A DNA stretch of 64,000 nt from JAGRAX01 sp041391365 (GTDB lineage Bacteria > Bdellovibrionota_G > JALEGL01 > JAGRMV01), in assembly GCA_041391365.1 (NCBI GenBank), contig JAWKOC010000001.1, forward strand, positions 372,001-436,000, written 5' to 3'. Under the pieces are notes generated by a model. It made no database searches. It was not told where the DNA came from and worked only from the letters and a program-made list of their open reading frames with translations. The number at the start of each line of letters is the position of its first letter. The first letter of the stretch is position 1. The position numbers and the translations under genes are program-made. This document shows, one piece after another, positions 44,156 to 53,563 of the stretch.

Positions 44156-45260
44156 GGACTACAATTGGCAGCAATCAGATTGGCCGTATTTTCGATATGA
44201 CCTGAAAAGTGTTCGCTTGGAGATAGAGAAATTTGTCGAAAATGCGCTTTATCTTAAAGGCCTTTACGATGGGCTGCATCCGGAGCTCCAATTGAATGCA
44301 GCCATCGACATCATGGTGGAAGAAGCCATGAAAACCTCTGAAATCGAAGGAGAGTTTGTAAGTCGAAAGGATGTTCGTTCATCCATTCGAAATCAACTGC
44401 AGGTTGGGCCACCCATTCAAAACATTCGAGATCATCGAGCCAAAGGTGTGGCGACGATGATGGTGCAAGTAAGGGAGGGTTTTGCCATGGAGTTGAGTGC
44501 AACGATGCTTTTTGCCTGGCACAAAAGTCTATTCCCTCGCGCGAATCAAATTCATGTGGGAGCATGGCGCACTCATTCAGAACCGATGCAAATTGTATCT
44601 TCGGATATTGTCGAACCTGAGGTTCATTTTGAGGCGCCTCCATCTGCGCAAGTTCCCGACGAAATGAATCGATACATCCAATGGTTCAACGATGCAAAGT
44701 CGGATGGTAAACATATGCTGCATGATGCCCCCGTGAGATCGGCGATCGCACATATCTATTTCGAAAGCATCCATCCATTTGAAGACGGAAACGGAAGAAT
44801 TGGCAGAGCTTTGTCGGAGAAAATACTGTCACAGCATGTGGGACAGCCGGTGCTTCTTTCGCTTTCGAAGACGATTCAGCATCATAAAATAGAATACTAC
44901 GAAAAATTGAAGGAAAACCAAAAAGCAAATGAAATTACCTCTTGGGTAGAATACTTCATCCGCTTGATCACTACGTCTCAAGAAAACACAAAACAAACCA
45001 TAGAATTGATCATCAAAAAAACCAGATTTTTTGATCGACACAAAACAGAACTGAACCCGAGACATGAAAAAGTGCTTCGCAGAATGTTGGAAGAGGGGCC
45101 CGATGGTTTTGAGGGAGGCATGTCTGCTAAAAAATATCAGTCCTTGACCAAAGTTTCAAAAGCCACAGCCACCAGAGATCTTCAGTATCTTGCAGCAATT
45201 GGTGCGTTGGTTTCGATCGGCGAGGGCAGAGGGGTTCGTTATCAGGTGCATTTGACGTAA
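44154..45260 (+). CDS. Fic family protein with winged-helix C terminus
   Basis: Fic proteins usually transfer AMP from ATP to target hydroxyl groups. The catalytic motif is HPFEDGNGRIGR at residues 207-218, complete. The inhibitory motif TSEIEG at 61-66 matches [S/T]xxxE[G/N] and lies N-terminal, so this is a class II, self-inhibited Fic. The last 60 residues (SAKKYQSLTKVSKATATRDLQYLAAIGALV) form a winged-helix of the DNA-binding type. I start at ATG 44154 (MDYNWQQSDWPYFRYD, the family N terminus). Two matching palindromes lie at and before the start, so autoregulation by the winged helix is likely. Confidence 0.9.
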   Translation: MDYNWQQSDWPYFRYDLKSVRLEIEKFVENALYLKGLYDGLHPELQLNAAIDIMVEEAMKTSEIEGEFVSRKDVRSSIRNQLQVGPPIQNIRDHRAKGVATMMVQVREGFAMELSATMLFAWHKSLFPRANQIHVGAWRTHSEPMQIVSSDIVEPEVHFEAPPSAQVPDEMNRYIQWFNDAKSDGKHMLHDAPVRSAIAHIYFESIHPFEDGNGRIGRALSEKILSQHVGQPVLLSLSKTIQHHKIEYYEKLKENQKANEITSWVEYFIRLITTSQENTKQTIELIIKKTRFFDRHKTELNPRHEKVLRRMLEEGPDGFEGGMSAKKYQSLTKVSKATATRDLQYLAAIGALVSIGEGRGVRYQVHLT

Positions 45261-45325
45261 AGTGTGACTTTTTTAGAGGTGCAAGATACAACTCGAAAAC
45301 AAGATGGAAATAGGAGATTTGTTTG

Positions 45326-45708
45326 ATGAAAGATAAGAAAAAAATCGTTGGTTGGGTCATGAGTGCATTGGTGTTTTTGTTTATGGTTGTGGTCAGTGCC
45401 AGAGGGAAGTTTTTGATTGGGATGGCAAAGAAGAAATGTTCAACCATCTTGGATTTAGCCTTGATCTAATGTTCAAAATTGGGTTTGTCGAAGTTCTGGT
45501 AGCTTTGCTGTATGTCATTCCTGGACGCATCGGATTTTTTGGAACGTTGCTTTTGACAGCGTATCTTGGTGGAGCCGTGGTCACACATGTGAGAGTTGGA
45601 GACCCTTTCTTTTTTCCCATCATTGTTGGAGCCTTCGCCTGGACTGGGTATGTGCTTCGGGACGCCGAATTCCGCAACTATATCATTTGCTGTAGAAAGG
45701 AGTCATAA
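45326..45708 (+). CDS. DoxX-like membrane protein, one frameshift
   Basis: The first frame reads MKDKKKIVGWVMSALVFLFM from ATG 45326, with GGAG upstream. One missing T in the run at 45410-45414 joins it to FDWDGKEEMFNHLGFSLDLM and a further frame with three hydrophobic segments (VEVLVALLYVIPGRIGFFGTLLLTAYLGGAV). The whole is about 127 residues with four membrane segments, as in DoxX-like proteins. The function is uncertain. The stop overlaps the ribosome binding region of the GFA gene, so both are probably co-transcribed. Confidence 0.8.
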
Positions 45709-45709
45709 G

Positions 45710-46057
45710 ATGAAATACCAAGGAAGCTGCCATTGTGGCAATGTTCAGTATGAAGTTGATATGGAAGTAACGAGCGCGATCTCATGCAATTGTTCGATTT
45801 GTCAAAAGAAAGGATATTTGTTGAGTTTTGCTCCGGCAGACAAGTTCACGCTTTTGAAAGGCGAGGAATGTTTGAAGGATTATCAATTCAACAAAAAAGT
45901 CATTCATCACCTTTTTTGTACAAATTGTGGGGTCAGCTCTTTTGGGAAGGGTCTATCTCCCGATGGCAAAGATATGAGAGCCATCAACATTCGCTGCTTG
46001 GAAAATGTGGACATCCAAACCATCGAAGTCCATCACTATGATGGAAAATCTCTATAG
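45710..46057 (+). CDS. GFA family zinc protein (CENP-V-like)
   Basis: The protein has 115 residues. Cysteine motifs of the glutathione-dependent formaldehyde-activating family are all present: GSCHCGNVQYE, SCNCSICQKKG and LFCTNCGVSSFG, which bind two zinc ions. True family members often have no proven formaldehyde activity, so the substrate is open. AAAGGAG lies 8 bases before ATG 45710. A second member of the family is at 53564. Confidence 0.92.
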   Translation: MKYQGSCHCGNVQYEVDMEVTSAISCNCSICQKKGYLLSFAPADKFTLLKGEECLKDYQFNKKVIHHLFCTNCGVSSFGKGLSPDGKDMRAINIRCLENVDIQTIEVHHYDGKSL

Positions 46058-46114
46058 TCAGAATGTTTTTCTTTTTTTTGAATTGATAACAAAAAAAAAT
46101 GAAAAGGATGATTT

Positions 46115-46528
46115 ATGAATGAAAAAATAATCATTCGTGCTGAAATTTCTGCACCTCTCTCCGAGGTCTGGATCAAATACACAGATTCAAGTCATATCAC
46201 GCAATGGAACTTTGCATCCGAGGACTGGCATTGCCCACGTGCGAGCACTGATCTTCGAACGGGTGGAAAATATTTTGCAAGAATGGAAGCCAAAGATGGA
46301 AGTTTTGGTTTTGATTTGAATGCAATTTATCAAGAAGTCACTCATCAAAGCAAAATCATTATGATTTTGGAAGACAAACGAGAGGTAGTCACCGAATTTC
46401 GAGAGATAAGGGACAAAACAGAAGTTGAGACACAATTCGATGCAGAAAATCAAAATCCTGTTGAGATGCAAAAAAACGGTTGGCAATCCATTCTCAATCA
46501 ATTCAAAACCTATGTTGAAAAGCAATAA
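46115..46528 (+). CDS. SRPBCC (AHSA1-like) domain protein
   Basis: The protein has 137 residues of the START/AHSA1 fold. The pattern is IIIRAEISAPLSEVWIKYTDSSHITQWNFASEDWHCPRA, GGKYFARMEAKDGSFGFDL and the C-terminal QKNGWQSILNQFKTYVE helix. These proteins bind hydrophobic ligands in a deep pocket; the ligand is unknown. GAAAAGGAT lies before ATG 46115. It is followed by a VOC-like gene, a common pairing. Confidence 0.92.
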   Translation: MNEKIIIRAEISAPLSEVWIKYTDSSHITQWNFASEDWHCPRASTDLRTGGKYFARMEAKDGSFGFDLNAIYQEVTHQSKIIMILEDKREVVTEFREIRDKTEVETQFDAENQNPVEMQKNGWQSILNQFKTYVEKQ

Positions 46529-46550
46529 AGATTGTGTGGAGAAAACAAGC

Positions 46551-47033
46551 GTGAAAATAGCAAAAAATAAAATTTGCCTCATGTATGTTCGAGATGCTGA
46601 AAAAGCTGCACAGTTTTATGCACAGACGTTCCCCGATAGTATGGTCGAGTCTGTGGAACATGCTCCCTCCGATTATCCCTCAGGAAAGCAATGTGATGTG
46701 CTCGTGGTGCATTTTACAGTATTGGGCGTTTCTTGCATGGGGATCAATGGAGGAGAGGCTTTTCGTCACAGCGAGGCATTTTCATTTCAGATTTCTACAG
46801 AGGATCAATACGAGACAGACAAATATTGGAATGCGATTGTAAACCATGGGGGACACGAAAATGCATGTGGATGGTGCAGAGACCGATGGGGAGTCTCTTG
46901 GCAGATCACTCCTCGAACACTCACCGAAGCTCTGGCAAAAGGTGGAAGCGAAGCCAAGCGTGCCTTTGAAGCCATGATGACGATGACAAAAATCGATGTG
47001 GCTGCCATTGATGCCGCTCGCAGGGGAGCATAG
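46551..47033 (+). CDS. VOC superfamily protein, PhnB/3-demethylubiquinone methyltransferase-like
   Basis: The protein has about 160 residues with ICLMYVRDAEKAAQFYAQTFPDS, VVHFTVLGVSCMGINGGEAFRHSEAFSFQIS and CGWCRDRWGVSWQITPRTL, which are typical of the PhnB-like group often annotated as 3-demethylubiquinone methyltransferase domain. The biochemical role is uncertain. I chose GTG 46551, with GGAG upstream and outside the previous gene. ATG 46512 would overlap it. Confidence 0.85.
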   Translation: MKIAKNKICLMYVRDAEKAAQFYAQTFPDSMVESVEHAPSDYPSGKQCDVLVVHFTVLGVSCMGINGGEAFRHSEAFSFQISTEDQYETDKYWNAIVNHGGHENACGWCRDRWGVSWQITPRTLTEALAKGGSEAKRAFEAMMTMTKIDVAAIDAARRGA

Positions 47034-47151
47034 ATTTTGGGGGAGTTTGTATTGAGCAAAATCTCACCTTTTTTTTGGGGGAATCCTTGGTTCATATCGC
47101 CGACAAATTGCCAGATCAATTGTAAGCCATTGAAATCTTAAAAAACTTTTA

Positions 47152-47166
47152 TGGTATGGCGTTTGC
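47152..47166 (+). promoter_or_regulatory. Second sigma-54 promoter, near-identical to the pilA promoter
   Basis: TGGTATGGCGTTTGC has TGG at 47152-47154 and TTGC at 47163-47166, the exact sigma-54 spacing. With the following GATAGT it differs from the pilA promoter at only two positions of 21. A small peptide gene starts 66 bases after it. Confidence 0.8.
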
Positions 47167-47231
47167 GATAGTTACCGCTGAGATTCACCAAAGTAGAGTG
47201 AAGGAAAACCAAAACAAATTGGAGATGTATC

Positions 47232-47460
47232 ATGAAAACAATATTTTGAAATCGCATTGGAAGAAATCATCGATCAAGTGGCTGTTGATTCTGGACTTAC
47301 CTCGGGAGATGTAGAACGAATCAAATGTGTCAATATTGACCTCGATGGTGATGGTATTACAGATTGTACGCGTTGTTATTTGGCTTGCTTGTATCCGGAT
47401 GCGGAAATACCAACATCAACTTTTAGTTCAAACGACCATCTAAATCAATTGACTTTGTGA
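47232..47460 (+). CDS. Small four-cysteine peptide behind a sigma-54 promoter
   Basis: From ATG 47232, with GGAG 7 bases upstream, one extra T in the run 47244-47247 must be removed. The protein is then about 75 residues: a helical acidic first half (FEIALEEIIDQVAVDSGL) and a second half with four Cys and a DLDGDGITD loop like a calcium-binding repeat. Without correction the frame opens only at TTG 47257. There is no pilin leader and no signal peptide. The split into leader-like and Cys-rich parts recalls modified-peptide precursors, but no modifying enzyme is adjacent. I do not recognise a family. Confidence 0.55.
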
Positions 47461-47724
47461 GGTTCATTTCTGTGAGCCTCACTTTGTTTTTCTTCCCTTC
47501 TAACTTTTTTAATGCACTGAGATGCATGCCTGCTTCACCTAACACTCAACACTGCTGTAAGATTCAATAAATTTCTAAGTCTCTTCCTTATAAACTATTT
47601 TTGATATCGATACATCATGCGATGATATCAACCAGAAAAAATGAAAAATCAATGTGCGTAGGACTTTTCATCTTATGAATCTAGATGTATGGATGTGGAA
47701 ATCAACACATTGGGAGATCGTGCA

Positions 47725-48672
47725 ATGAAACAAGTACATATTGGATCACAAGGCCTTACGGTCCCAGCCATTGGTTTGGGATGCATGGGGATGTCAGATT
47801 TTTATGGAGATTCTTCAGAAGAACAGAATCTAAAAGTTTTGGATCATGCAGCGGAAATCGGGTGCACATTTTGGGATACAGCCGACATGTATGGGCCCTT
47901 CACCAATGAACAACTGTTGGCAAAGGCTCTGAAAGGTCGACGGAATCAAATTACCTTGGCTACCAAATTTGGCGTTTCACGAGGTGAAGATGGAAGCTGG
48001 CTTGGGATCAAAGGTAGGCCAGAATATGTAAAAGCCAGTTGCGATGCTTCGTTGAAACGGCTTGGGATCGATTGCATTGATCTATATTATCAACATCGAG
48101 TGGATCCAGAAACTCCCATCGAGGAGACTGTTGGAGCCATGTCAGATCTTGTGCAAGCAGGAAAGGTTCGTTTTCTGGGGTTGTCAGAGGCGACTCCTGA
48201 AATCATTGCTCGAGCTCACCGTGTTCATCCCATCAGTGCCTTACAAACAGAATACTCTTTGTGGTCTCGCGAAGTAGAAGTGGAGATTTTGCCTACGGTT
48301 CGAGAAATGGGGATAGGATTTGTTGCCTACAGTCCACTCGGGCGAGGCTTTTTGTCGGGAGCGATTCGCTCTCGCAGTGATTTGCAGCCAGGGGATTGGA
48401 GATTGCAAAACCCAAGATTTTCGGAGGAGGCCATAGCCCACAACGTTGCGTTGGCGGATAAAGTATCACAGATCGCCCAAGAGATGGATGCGACTCCAGC
48501 ACAGGTGGCCTTGGCATGGCTTCTCTCACGAGATGTAGCGACGATTCCCGGAACCCGAAAAATTGAACGTTTGGAAGAAAACTGGGCAGCGCAGGAAGTT
48601 TCTCTACAGCCACAATACATGGAACAACTCAACGCATTGGCTAGGGTAGAAGTTGTTGGAGAACGGTATTGA
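47725..48672 (+). CDS. Aldo/keto reductase
   Basis: This is an NADPH-dependent carbonyl reductase of 316 residues. The catalytic tetrad is visible: Asp and Tyr in WDTADMYG, Lys in LATKFG, His in YYQHRVD. The NADPH-binding end is IPGTRKIERLEENWAA. VAYSPLGRGFLSG is typical of the YajO/IolS-like group. I chose ATG 47725 (MKQVHIGSQGLTVPAIGLGCMGM) with GGGAGA upstream. The substrate cannot be predicted. Its TGA overlaps the TTG start of the next gene. Confidence 0.93.
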   Translation: MKQVHIGSQGLTVPAIGLGCMGMSDFYGDSSEEQNLKVLDHAAEIGCTFWDTADMYGPFTNEQLLAKALKGRRNQITLATKFGVSRGEDGSWLGIKGRPEYVKASCDASLKRLGIDCIDLYYQHRVDPETPIEETVGAMSDLVQAGKVRFLGLSEATPEIIARAHRVHPISALQTEYSLWSREVEVEILPTVREMGIGFVAYSPLGRGFLSGAIRSRSDLQPGDWRLQNPRFSEEAIAHNVALADKVSQIAQEMDATPAQVALAWLLSRDVATIPGTRKIERLEENWAAQEVSLQPQYMEQLNALARVEVVGERY

Positions 48673-49574
48673 AGGAAACCCAAAGCCATGGTCACCACGT
48701 TCACCCAGAGAAGGCGACGAACGCATCTGGAAAGATTCATGAAATATCAGATACTGCCTTTTGGGTAAGTGCGTATCGTGCAAAAGAATCCAAGCGCTTC
48801 GATGCATTGTTTGTAGACCCCTATGCAGAAACTCTCGCAGGTGAAAAAGGAAAGAGGATTGCAAATCGAGTTTCAGATTCTCGCTATGCTGAATGGACCG
48901 TTGTTATTCGAACCCGCGTGATTGATGAGATCATTCAATCTTTTGTAGAAAATCATCTAGGAATGGTTGTCAATGTGGGGGCTGGGTTGGATACCAGGCC
49001 CTATCGATTGTCTTTGCCAGAGTCGCTTCTATGGGTAGAGATTGATCACCCACATGTGATTCAATTCAAAGAAGAAAAACTCATGCATGAAAAACCCTTA
49101 TGTGAGGTCATTCGAATTGGTTTGGATCTATCTCATGAAACAGAACGCAAGAAATTGTTTTCTGAACTCAATGGGGAAAATGGTCGAAGCCTTGTTCTAA
49201 CGGAAGGTGTGATTCCCTATTTGACTGAAGATCAAGTGTCATCACTTGCAAAGGATCTCTACGAGCAATCGAATTTTCACCATTGGATTGTAGAATATCA
49301 TGCCAAGGAAATGTATCGTCATTTGAGAGGCAAACGAAAAGATGAAGAAATGGGCGGATCACCATTTCGATTTTTCCCTCAAGAGTGGATTCCATTTTTT
49401 GAGAATCATGGGTGGGCAAAAAAAGATTTGTTCTATTTGGGAGAGGAAGGAAAAAACCTGGGTCGACCGTTTCCCATTCCCACCTGGGCAAAGGTGCTGC
49501 AGCCCCTGATTCCCAAACGTGAGCGTGACAAGCTGCTGAAAATGTCCGGATTTTTGTTGTTGGAAAAAAAATAG
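48669..49574 (+). CDS. Class I SAM methyltransferase, leucine carboxyl methyltransferase-like
   Basis: The protein has 301 residues. The SAM-binding loop is VVNVGAGLDTRPYRL, followed by the acidic EIDHPHVIQFKEEKL. SLVLTEGVIPYLTEDQV is the typical motif IV/V region of the LCMT/PpmP-like family (the TIGR00027 type). Bacterial members usually methylate small molecules or polyketide-type products; the substrate is unknown. The TTG start at 48669 overlaps the aldo/keto reductase stop, with GGAG 8 bases upstream, so the two are co-translated and may act on the same compound. Confidence 0.88.
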   Translation: MKETQSHGHHVHPEKATNASGKIHEISDTAFWVSAYRAKESKRFDALFVDPYAETLAGEKGKRIANRVSDSRYAEWTVVIRTRVIDEIIQSFVENHLGMVVNVGAGLDTRPYRLSLPESLLWVEIDHPHVIQFKEEKLMHEKPLCEVIRIGLDLSHETERKKLFSELNGENGRSLVLTEGVIPYLTEDQVSSLAKDLYEQSNFHHWIVEYHAKEMYRHLRGKRKDEEMGGSPFRFFPQEWIPFFENHGWAKKDLFYLGEEGKNLGRPFPIPTWAKVLQPLIPKRERDKLLKMSGFLLLEKK

Positions 49575-49681
49575 TTGTCTGCAAGAAAGATTATTGTTCA
49601 GCAAGCAAGGTGCATAGCTCCGGTACAATTCCATCGGCCCACCAAAAGCAAAATCAATCGCTTACGATTTCTTACAAAGAA

Positions 49682-51174
49682 TTATTCTTCTACGCACAAC
49701 AATCGGTGTGAAGCAGAGCAAGCATAGGAATCAAAAAAATAGCTGAATCCAAAACCGATACCACCCGTTGCATTTGCATTGCCACTTTGGGAGGACCAAT
49801 TGCTACAGTTAGAAATAGCTCCATAGGCATTGATACCTAGAAAAAACGGATTGTCTACTAACTCTAGCTCACCCGTTTCATCTTCAATCCCCAATTTGAA
49901 AATATTTTTATCAAACTCAACCATGGATTCAGGTAGAGACCACATCGATAGATCATCCACTAGCTTATATCCCGTCACCGTTACATAAGGACCCTCGGTG
50001 CCGTTTACAAATCGATCTACTGGGTCGGTTGTGGTTGTTGCGGATAGAAAGACCTTGAATGTACCTTCGACACCTGCATTTTGTGCCAATTGATTGCAAA
50101 TCGCATCACCTCTTTTGACTCCTCCAGGAATGGCAGTTCCAGGGGCAATGGTAAGCGGCCATGTGGTGAGCTGACCGTTGCCTGTTTGAGATGTAACAAA
50201 CATTTTTTTGGTTTTGATCGCACTGGGTTCTTTGGAAGGTGTAACTATGCCGTCTCCATCCTGAAAGCAAAGAAGACGACGTTGAGTGTTGCATAGATCT
50301 GTGGTTACACCACCTACAATATAGTTGTTTAAGTATGCATAGTAGGCATATGTAAATACGCCCTGGCTACCATTGGTTCCATTGGTCCAGTTGCTGCAAT
50401 GTTCGCTTGCTGTACTGCTAGACTTTCCTCGCCAAATTTCAAGAGGGGTGATGTCTAGGAGTGTGCCATCAGCTGTAGCATTCAATGTTGTTCGTCTTTC
50501 TTGGTCGTCTTTGAGTTCTTCTCCAGATTCTACATATGTGACGCCATCCGTACGTGACCACCCGCCCTGTTTCGTTTTTAGGGTTAGGTAGGCATCATAA
50601 GATTGCTTGGCTACAAATGCTATAAAAGTTCCACTATAACCCTGAGCTTCGGCTTCGGTCTGGCAACGTTGTTTGCTGCTTCCACATCAGACATACTGCT
50701 GGATGGAATCCAGGATGAAAAATCTCCGGTTCCTTTGAGTTCAGAAACAAAAGCAATTTTGGTGTTGGGAGTAAATTCTTTGCTCGTAGATATGGAAGTT
50801 TTTCCGTATGTATCTGTGACTTCACCAACAGAAAGAATGGTTTTTTTGGGAAGCATATTTTTGTCAGTGTACAGTGCGATTTGAGTGCCTGAAGAATCAA
50901 TCACTTTAGCGGCCTTCACACGTAGGCCTTGATCCAATTGGTAGTTGGTAAGGGTGAGTGCACTCTGAGACTCCATCGCCTTAGACCAAGTCACAATGAT
51001 CTCACGAGAACTGTTGAGTTCAATCTCTGTGATGGTAGGAACTGCGTTCGAGAGAGCCGAACCGGAAGAGGTGCCTTTGCTACTCCCACAATGTGTGAGA
51101 AGAGACCCCACAAGAACAATTCCCAGCATGGATAGCCAAGTGTTTCTGCCATACGTCCGATGATACATAGTCAT
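49682..51174 (-). CDS. Paralogous surface lipoprotein with Ig-like and two DUF1554-like domains, one frameshift
   Basis: It has the same layout as the gene at 42370-43857. The N terminus ends in GSLLTHCGSSKG, then an SbsA-like Ig domain, then two DUF1554-like domains (VEAANNVCQTEAEAQGYSGTF and VKRGDAICNQLAQNAGVEGTF), ending CSASHRLLCVEE. The frame breaks near 50664-50668, where one base of a three-base run is missing. Restoring it gives continuous sequence aligned to the paralogue. GGAGG lies 6 bases before ATG 51174. Since the paralogue is intact, the break may be an error or a decaying duplicate. Confidence 0.78.
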
Positions 51175-51321
51175 ATACAACCTCCAAAATAAGTAGTCAC
51201 ATAACAATACAGCAATTCTTATGCCATACAATAAAAATAAAAACCTTGTTATTTTAAAGGTTTGGAATGTGTTTTTGCATTTTTTTTGCGCAGTGGGAGC
51301 TTGGGGGAACAGGGCAAGACA

Positions 51322-53092
51322 TCATCTGATCCATAGATGCGTTCGAGTCGTTTTTCCATCTTGGCTATGTAAGGTCAAAATATATTGCCCTTTGGCCAAG
51401 GAGGGTTTCTCGATCCATAAATCATACACTTGGCTGTCTGAAGGTGTCATTTGTTTTTCTTGATGAACGATCTGTCCCATCATGTTGTACATGATCAATT
51501 GAAATGCGATGGCTTCTTTTTTTGGACTTACAATCTGGACATGAATAGATGATGGATCACGGACAGGATTACCGATGATCGTCAAATGCCAATCTTGAGC
51601 TGGAGCACACGTGTATTGATGTTCAAATCCAATCCATCCATCCTCGCACGCATCTTCTACTTCGATGGGTGAAAAATCTACATAGGTCATGATTTTGTAT
51701 TCGGAAGAACACATTTGTTGGGAGAGAGCGATTCCAAAATTTCTGTGTCCATTGATCAATTTTTGAGCGTTGAATTGGAAGTCTTCAAAGTTACAACACA
51801 GAACAAAACGTTTCCCCTTTTCCCATCCTTTTTCTGATATTTCACAAGCGCTTCCTGCGTTCTAAGAGCCATCGACAACCAAAAACTTGCGCCACACCAG
51901 GATATACACCCGGACTGGTTTCGTGCCATGGGCCTCCACTGGCCACGTGATCTCCCAAAGTATTGAGGGAAACCGAACGACCAAAATAACTATAGTTCGA
52001 TGGTCCATCGATTGCGGCTCCCAACAGAAACCAATCTGTTCCGTCCCACTCAAAAACTTGAACACGTCCAAGTTGATTGTTGGATGGTGCATAGCTTGGT
52101 TCTCCAACAGCGATTCGATTGCCACTGGCATTGATGCTTACGCCTTCTTCAAGCGCCCAACTGTCCATACGCCACCGTACCCAAAATCGGTCCCCCTTGG
52201 TTTGCCAAAGATTGCTGGAGGCATCCCATTCGTAAACTCGTGCCAACCCCGCAAAGGAACCCACGTTGGGGCTGGCAGAAATAAAAGTGGTTCCATTTGC
52301 ATTGAGATCCAGAGCGTTTCCCCAGTTGCCACCGATGGAAACACCATCTATATTTTGGCCTCTTTGAATCCAAGTGGCTCCATTCCATGCAAATACTCGA
52401 ACTCTCCCAACATTGCCAGTAGCCCCCATGGCTCCATAAGCGATGACATCTCCAGTCTCATCTATACTGACAGCACTTCCAGCTAAGTCTTGAGAAGCCT
52501 GCCCGTAAAAGGTTCCGCCTTTTTGGATCCACGCACTCCCATTCCATTGGAAAATTTTTACACATCCCGCATCGACAGCTGCTGTGTCGTTGGAAGGAAA
52601 GCCTACAGCAATAACATCGCCGCTTGCGTTGATCGAAACACTGAATCCTGCAAAATCATAGGCCGCTTCTCCATCGATGTCGGCTCCTTTTTGCTGCCAA
52701 TTGGAGATGGATGAATTCCACTCAAATACTCGTGCAAACCCTAGATCGCTTTTTCCACTGTAGTCCCCGAGGATGACAGTGTTCCCAATTGCATCAATAT
52801 CGGAAGAGAATCCAAATGTATTCGCTTGGGGTCCAGCTCCAAGATCAGAGCCTTTTTGATTCCACGCACTTCCATTCCATTCAAATACTTTTGCACCACT
52901 GGCCAACGGACTCGGCAATGTGGAGACAAATCGATCTCCACTGGAATTGATTTGAACAGACCCTCCCATTTGTGAAATGGAGGCTGGCCCAAGCTGATTC
53001 GTACCTTTTTGAATCCATGTACTTTGTGCATGAAGCTCCGTAGCCACAAATGCAGAAAGCAAGGCCATCTTAAGCAGAACCAATCTATTCAT
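51322..53092 (-). CDS. Exported beta-propeller protein with type IX secretion-like C-terminal domain, frameshift
   Basis: Signal peptide MNRLVLLKMALLSAFVATELHAQ starts at ATG 53092, preceded by GGAAGG. About eight repeats follow of the FG-GAP-like type (VRVFAWNGATWIQRGQNIDG, VAVGFPSNDTAAVDAGCVKIFQWNGSAW). After a frame break near 51865-51880 the sequence continues with a cysteine-rich region and a final domain, IIGNPVRDPSSIHVQIVS, LIMYNMMGQIVHQEKQM and LAKGQYILTLHSQDGK. This is the pattern of a type IX secretion sorting domain (NPV-D, YN-MGQ-V, L--G-Y-L). Both parts are typical of Bacteroidota. No type IX secretion gene is in the window. Confidence 0.72.
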
Positions 53093-53224
53093 AGGACCTT
53101 CCCCTCCACTGAACCATGCTTTGGAGGTATCACAATCGTATTTGAAAAATCCAGCGAAAAACGTCTTTCGATTGGTGGGGCAATTTCTTGAACATTCATA
53201 AAAATGGTGATTATAAAACATCTC

Positions 53225-53509
53225 ATGACAATCAAGACACTTACAAAAAACATAGGTACAGGAATGTTGCTAAGCTTGTTGTGTTTGGGACATGCGTGGG
53301 GATGCAGTTTCAAAGCAGAAGGTGTGACAACTTCCAATCAAGAGAAGTTTTTGGAGGCGCTTCGGTCGATTACCTCTGAGGTAGAATTCACCTTGGAAAC
53401 AGGGACCATTCACTTCACATCCAAAGATGCTGTGACGTCGGCTCAGGTCGAAAAAGCATTGCAAGGAGCCAAGCTCACCGACATTCACATCACGTCGATC
53501 ACGCATTGA
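53225..53509 (+). CDS. Small exported protein, HMA-like fold possible
   Basis: The protein has about 94 residues. MTIKTLTKNIGTGMLLSLLCLGHAWGCSFKAEG is a signal peptide that could be cut before CSF or after AWG. The mature 60 residues (EKFLEALRSITSEVEFTLETGTIHFTSKDAVTSAQVEKALQGAKL) have the beta-alpha-beta-beta-alpha-beta rhythm of heavy-metal-associated domains, but no CxxC motif is present. I do not recognise a family. ATG 53204 is an alternative start. It is divergent from the propeller gene. Confidence 0.5.
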   Translation: MTIKTLTKNIGTGMLLSLLCLGHAWGCSFKAEGVTTSNQEKFLEALRSITSEVEFTLETGTIHFTSKDAVTSAQVEKALQGAKLTDIHITSITH

Positions 53510-53563
53510 TCGTTTGAAAAGAGATAGGTGCCCCTGGTTTTATCTATTGGTTAGGAGATTGTG

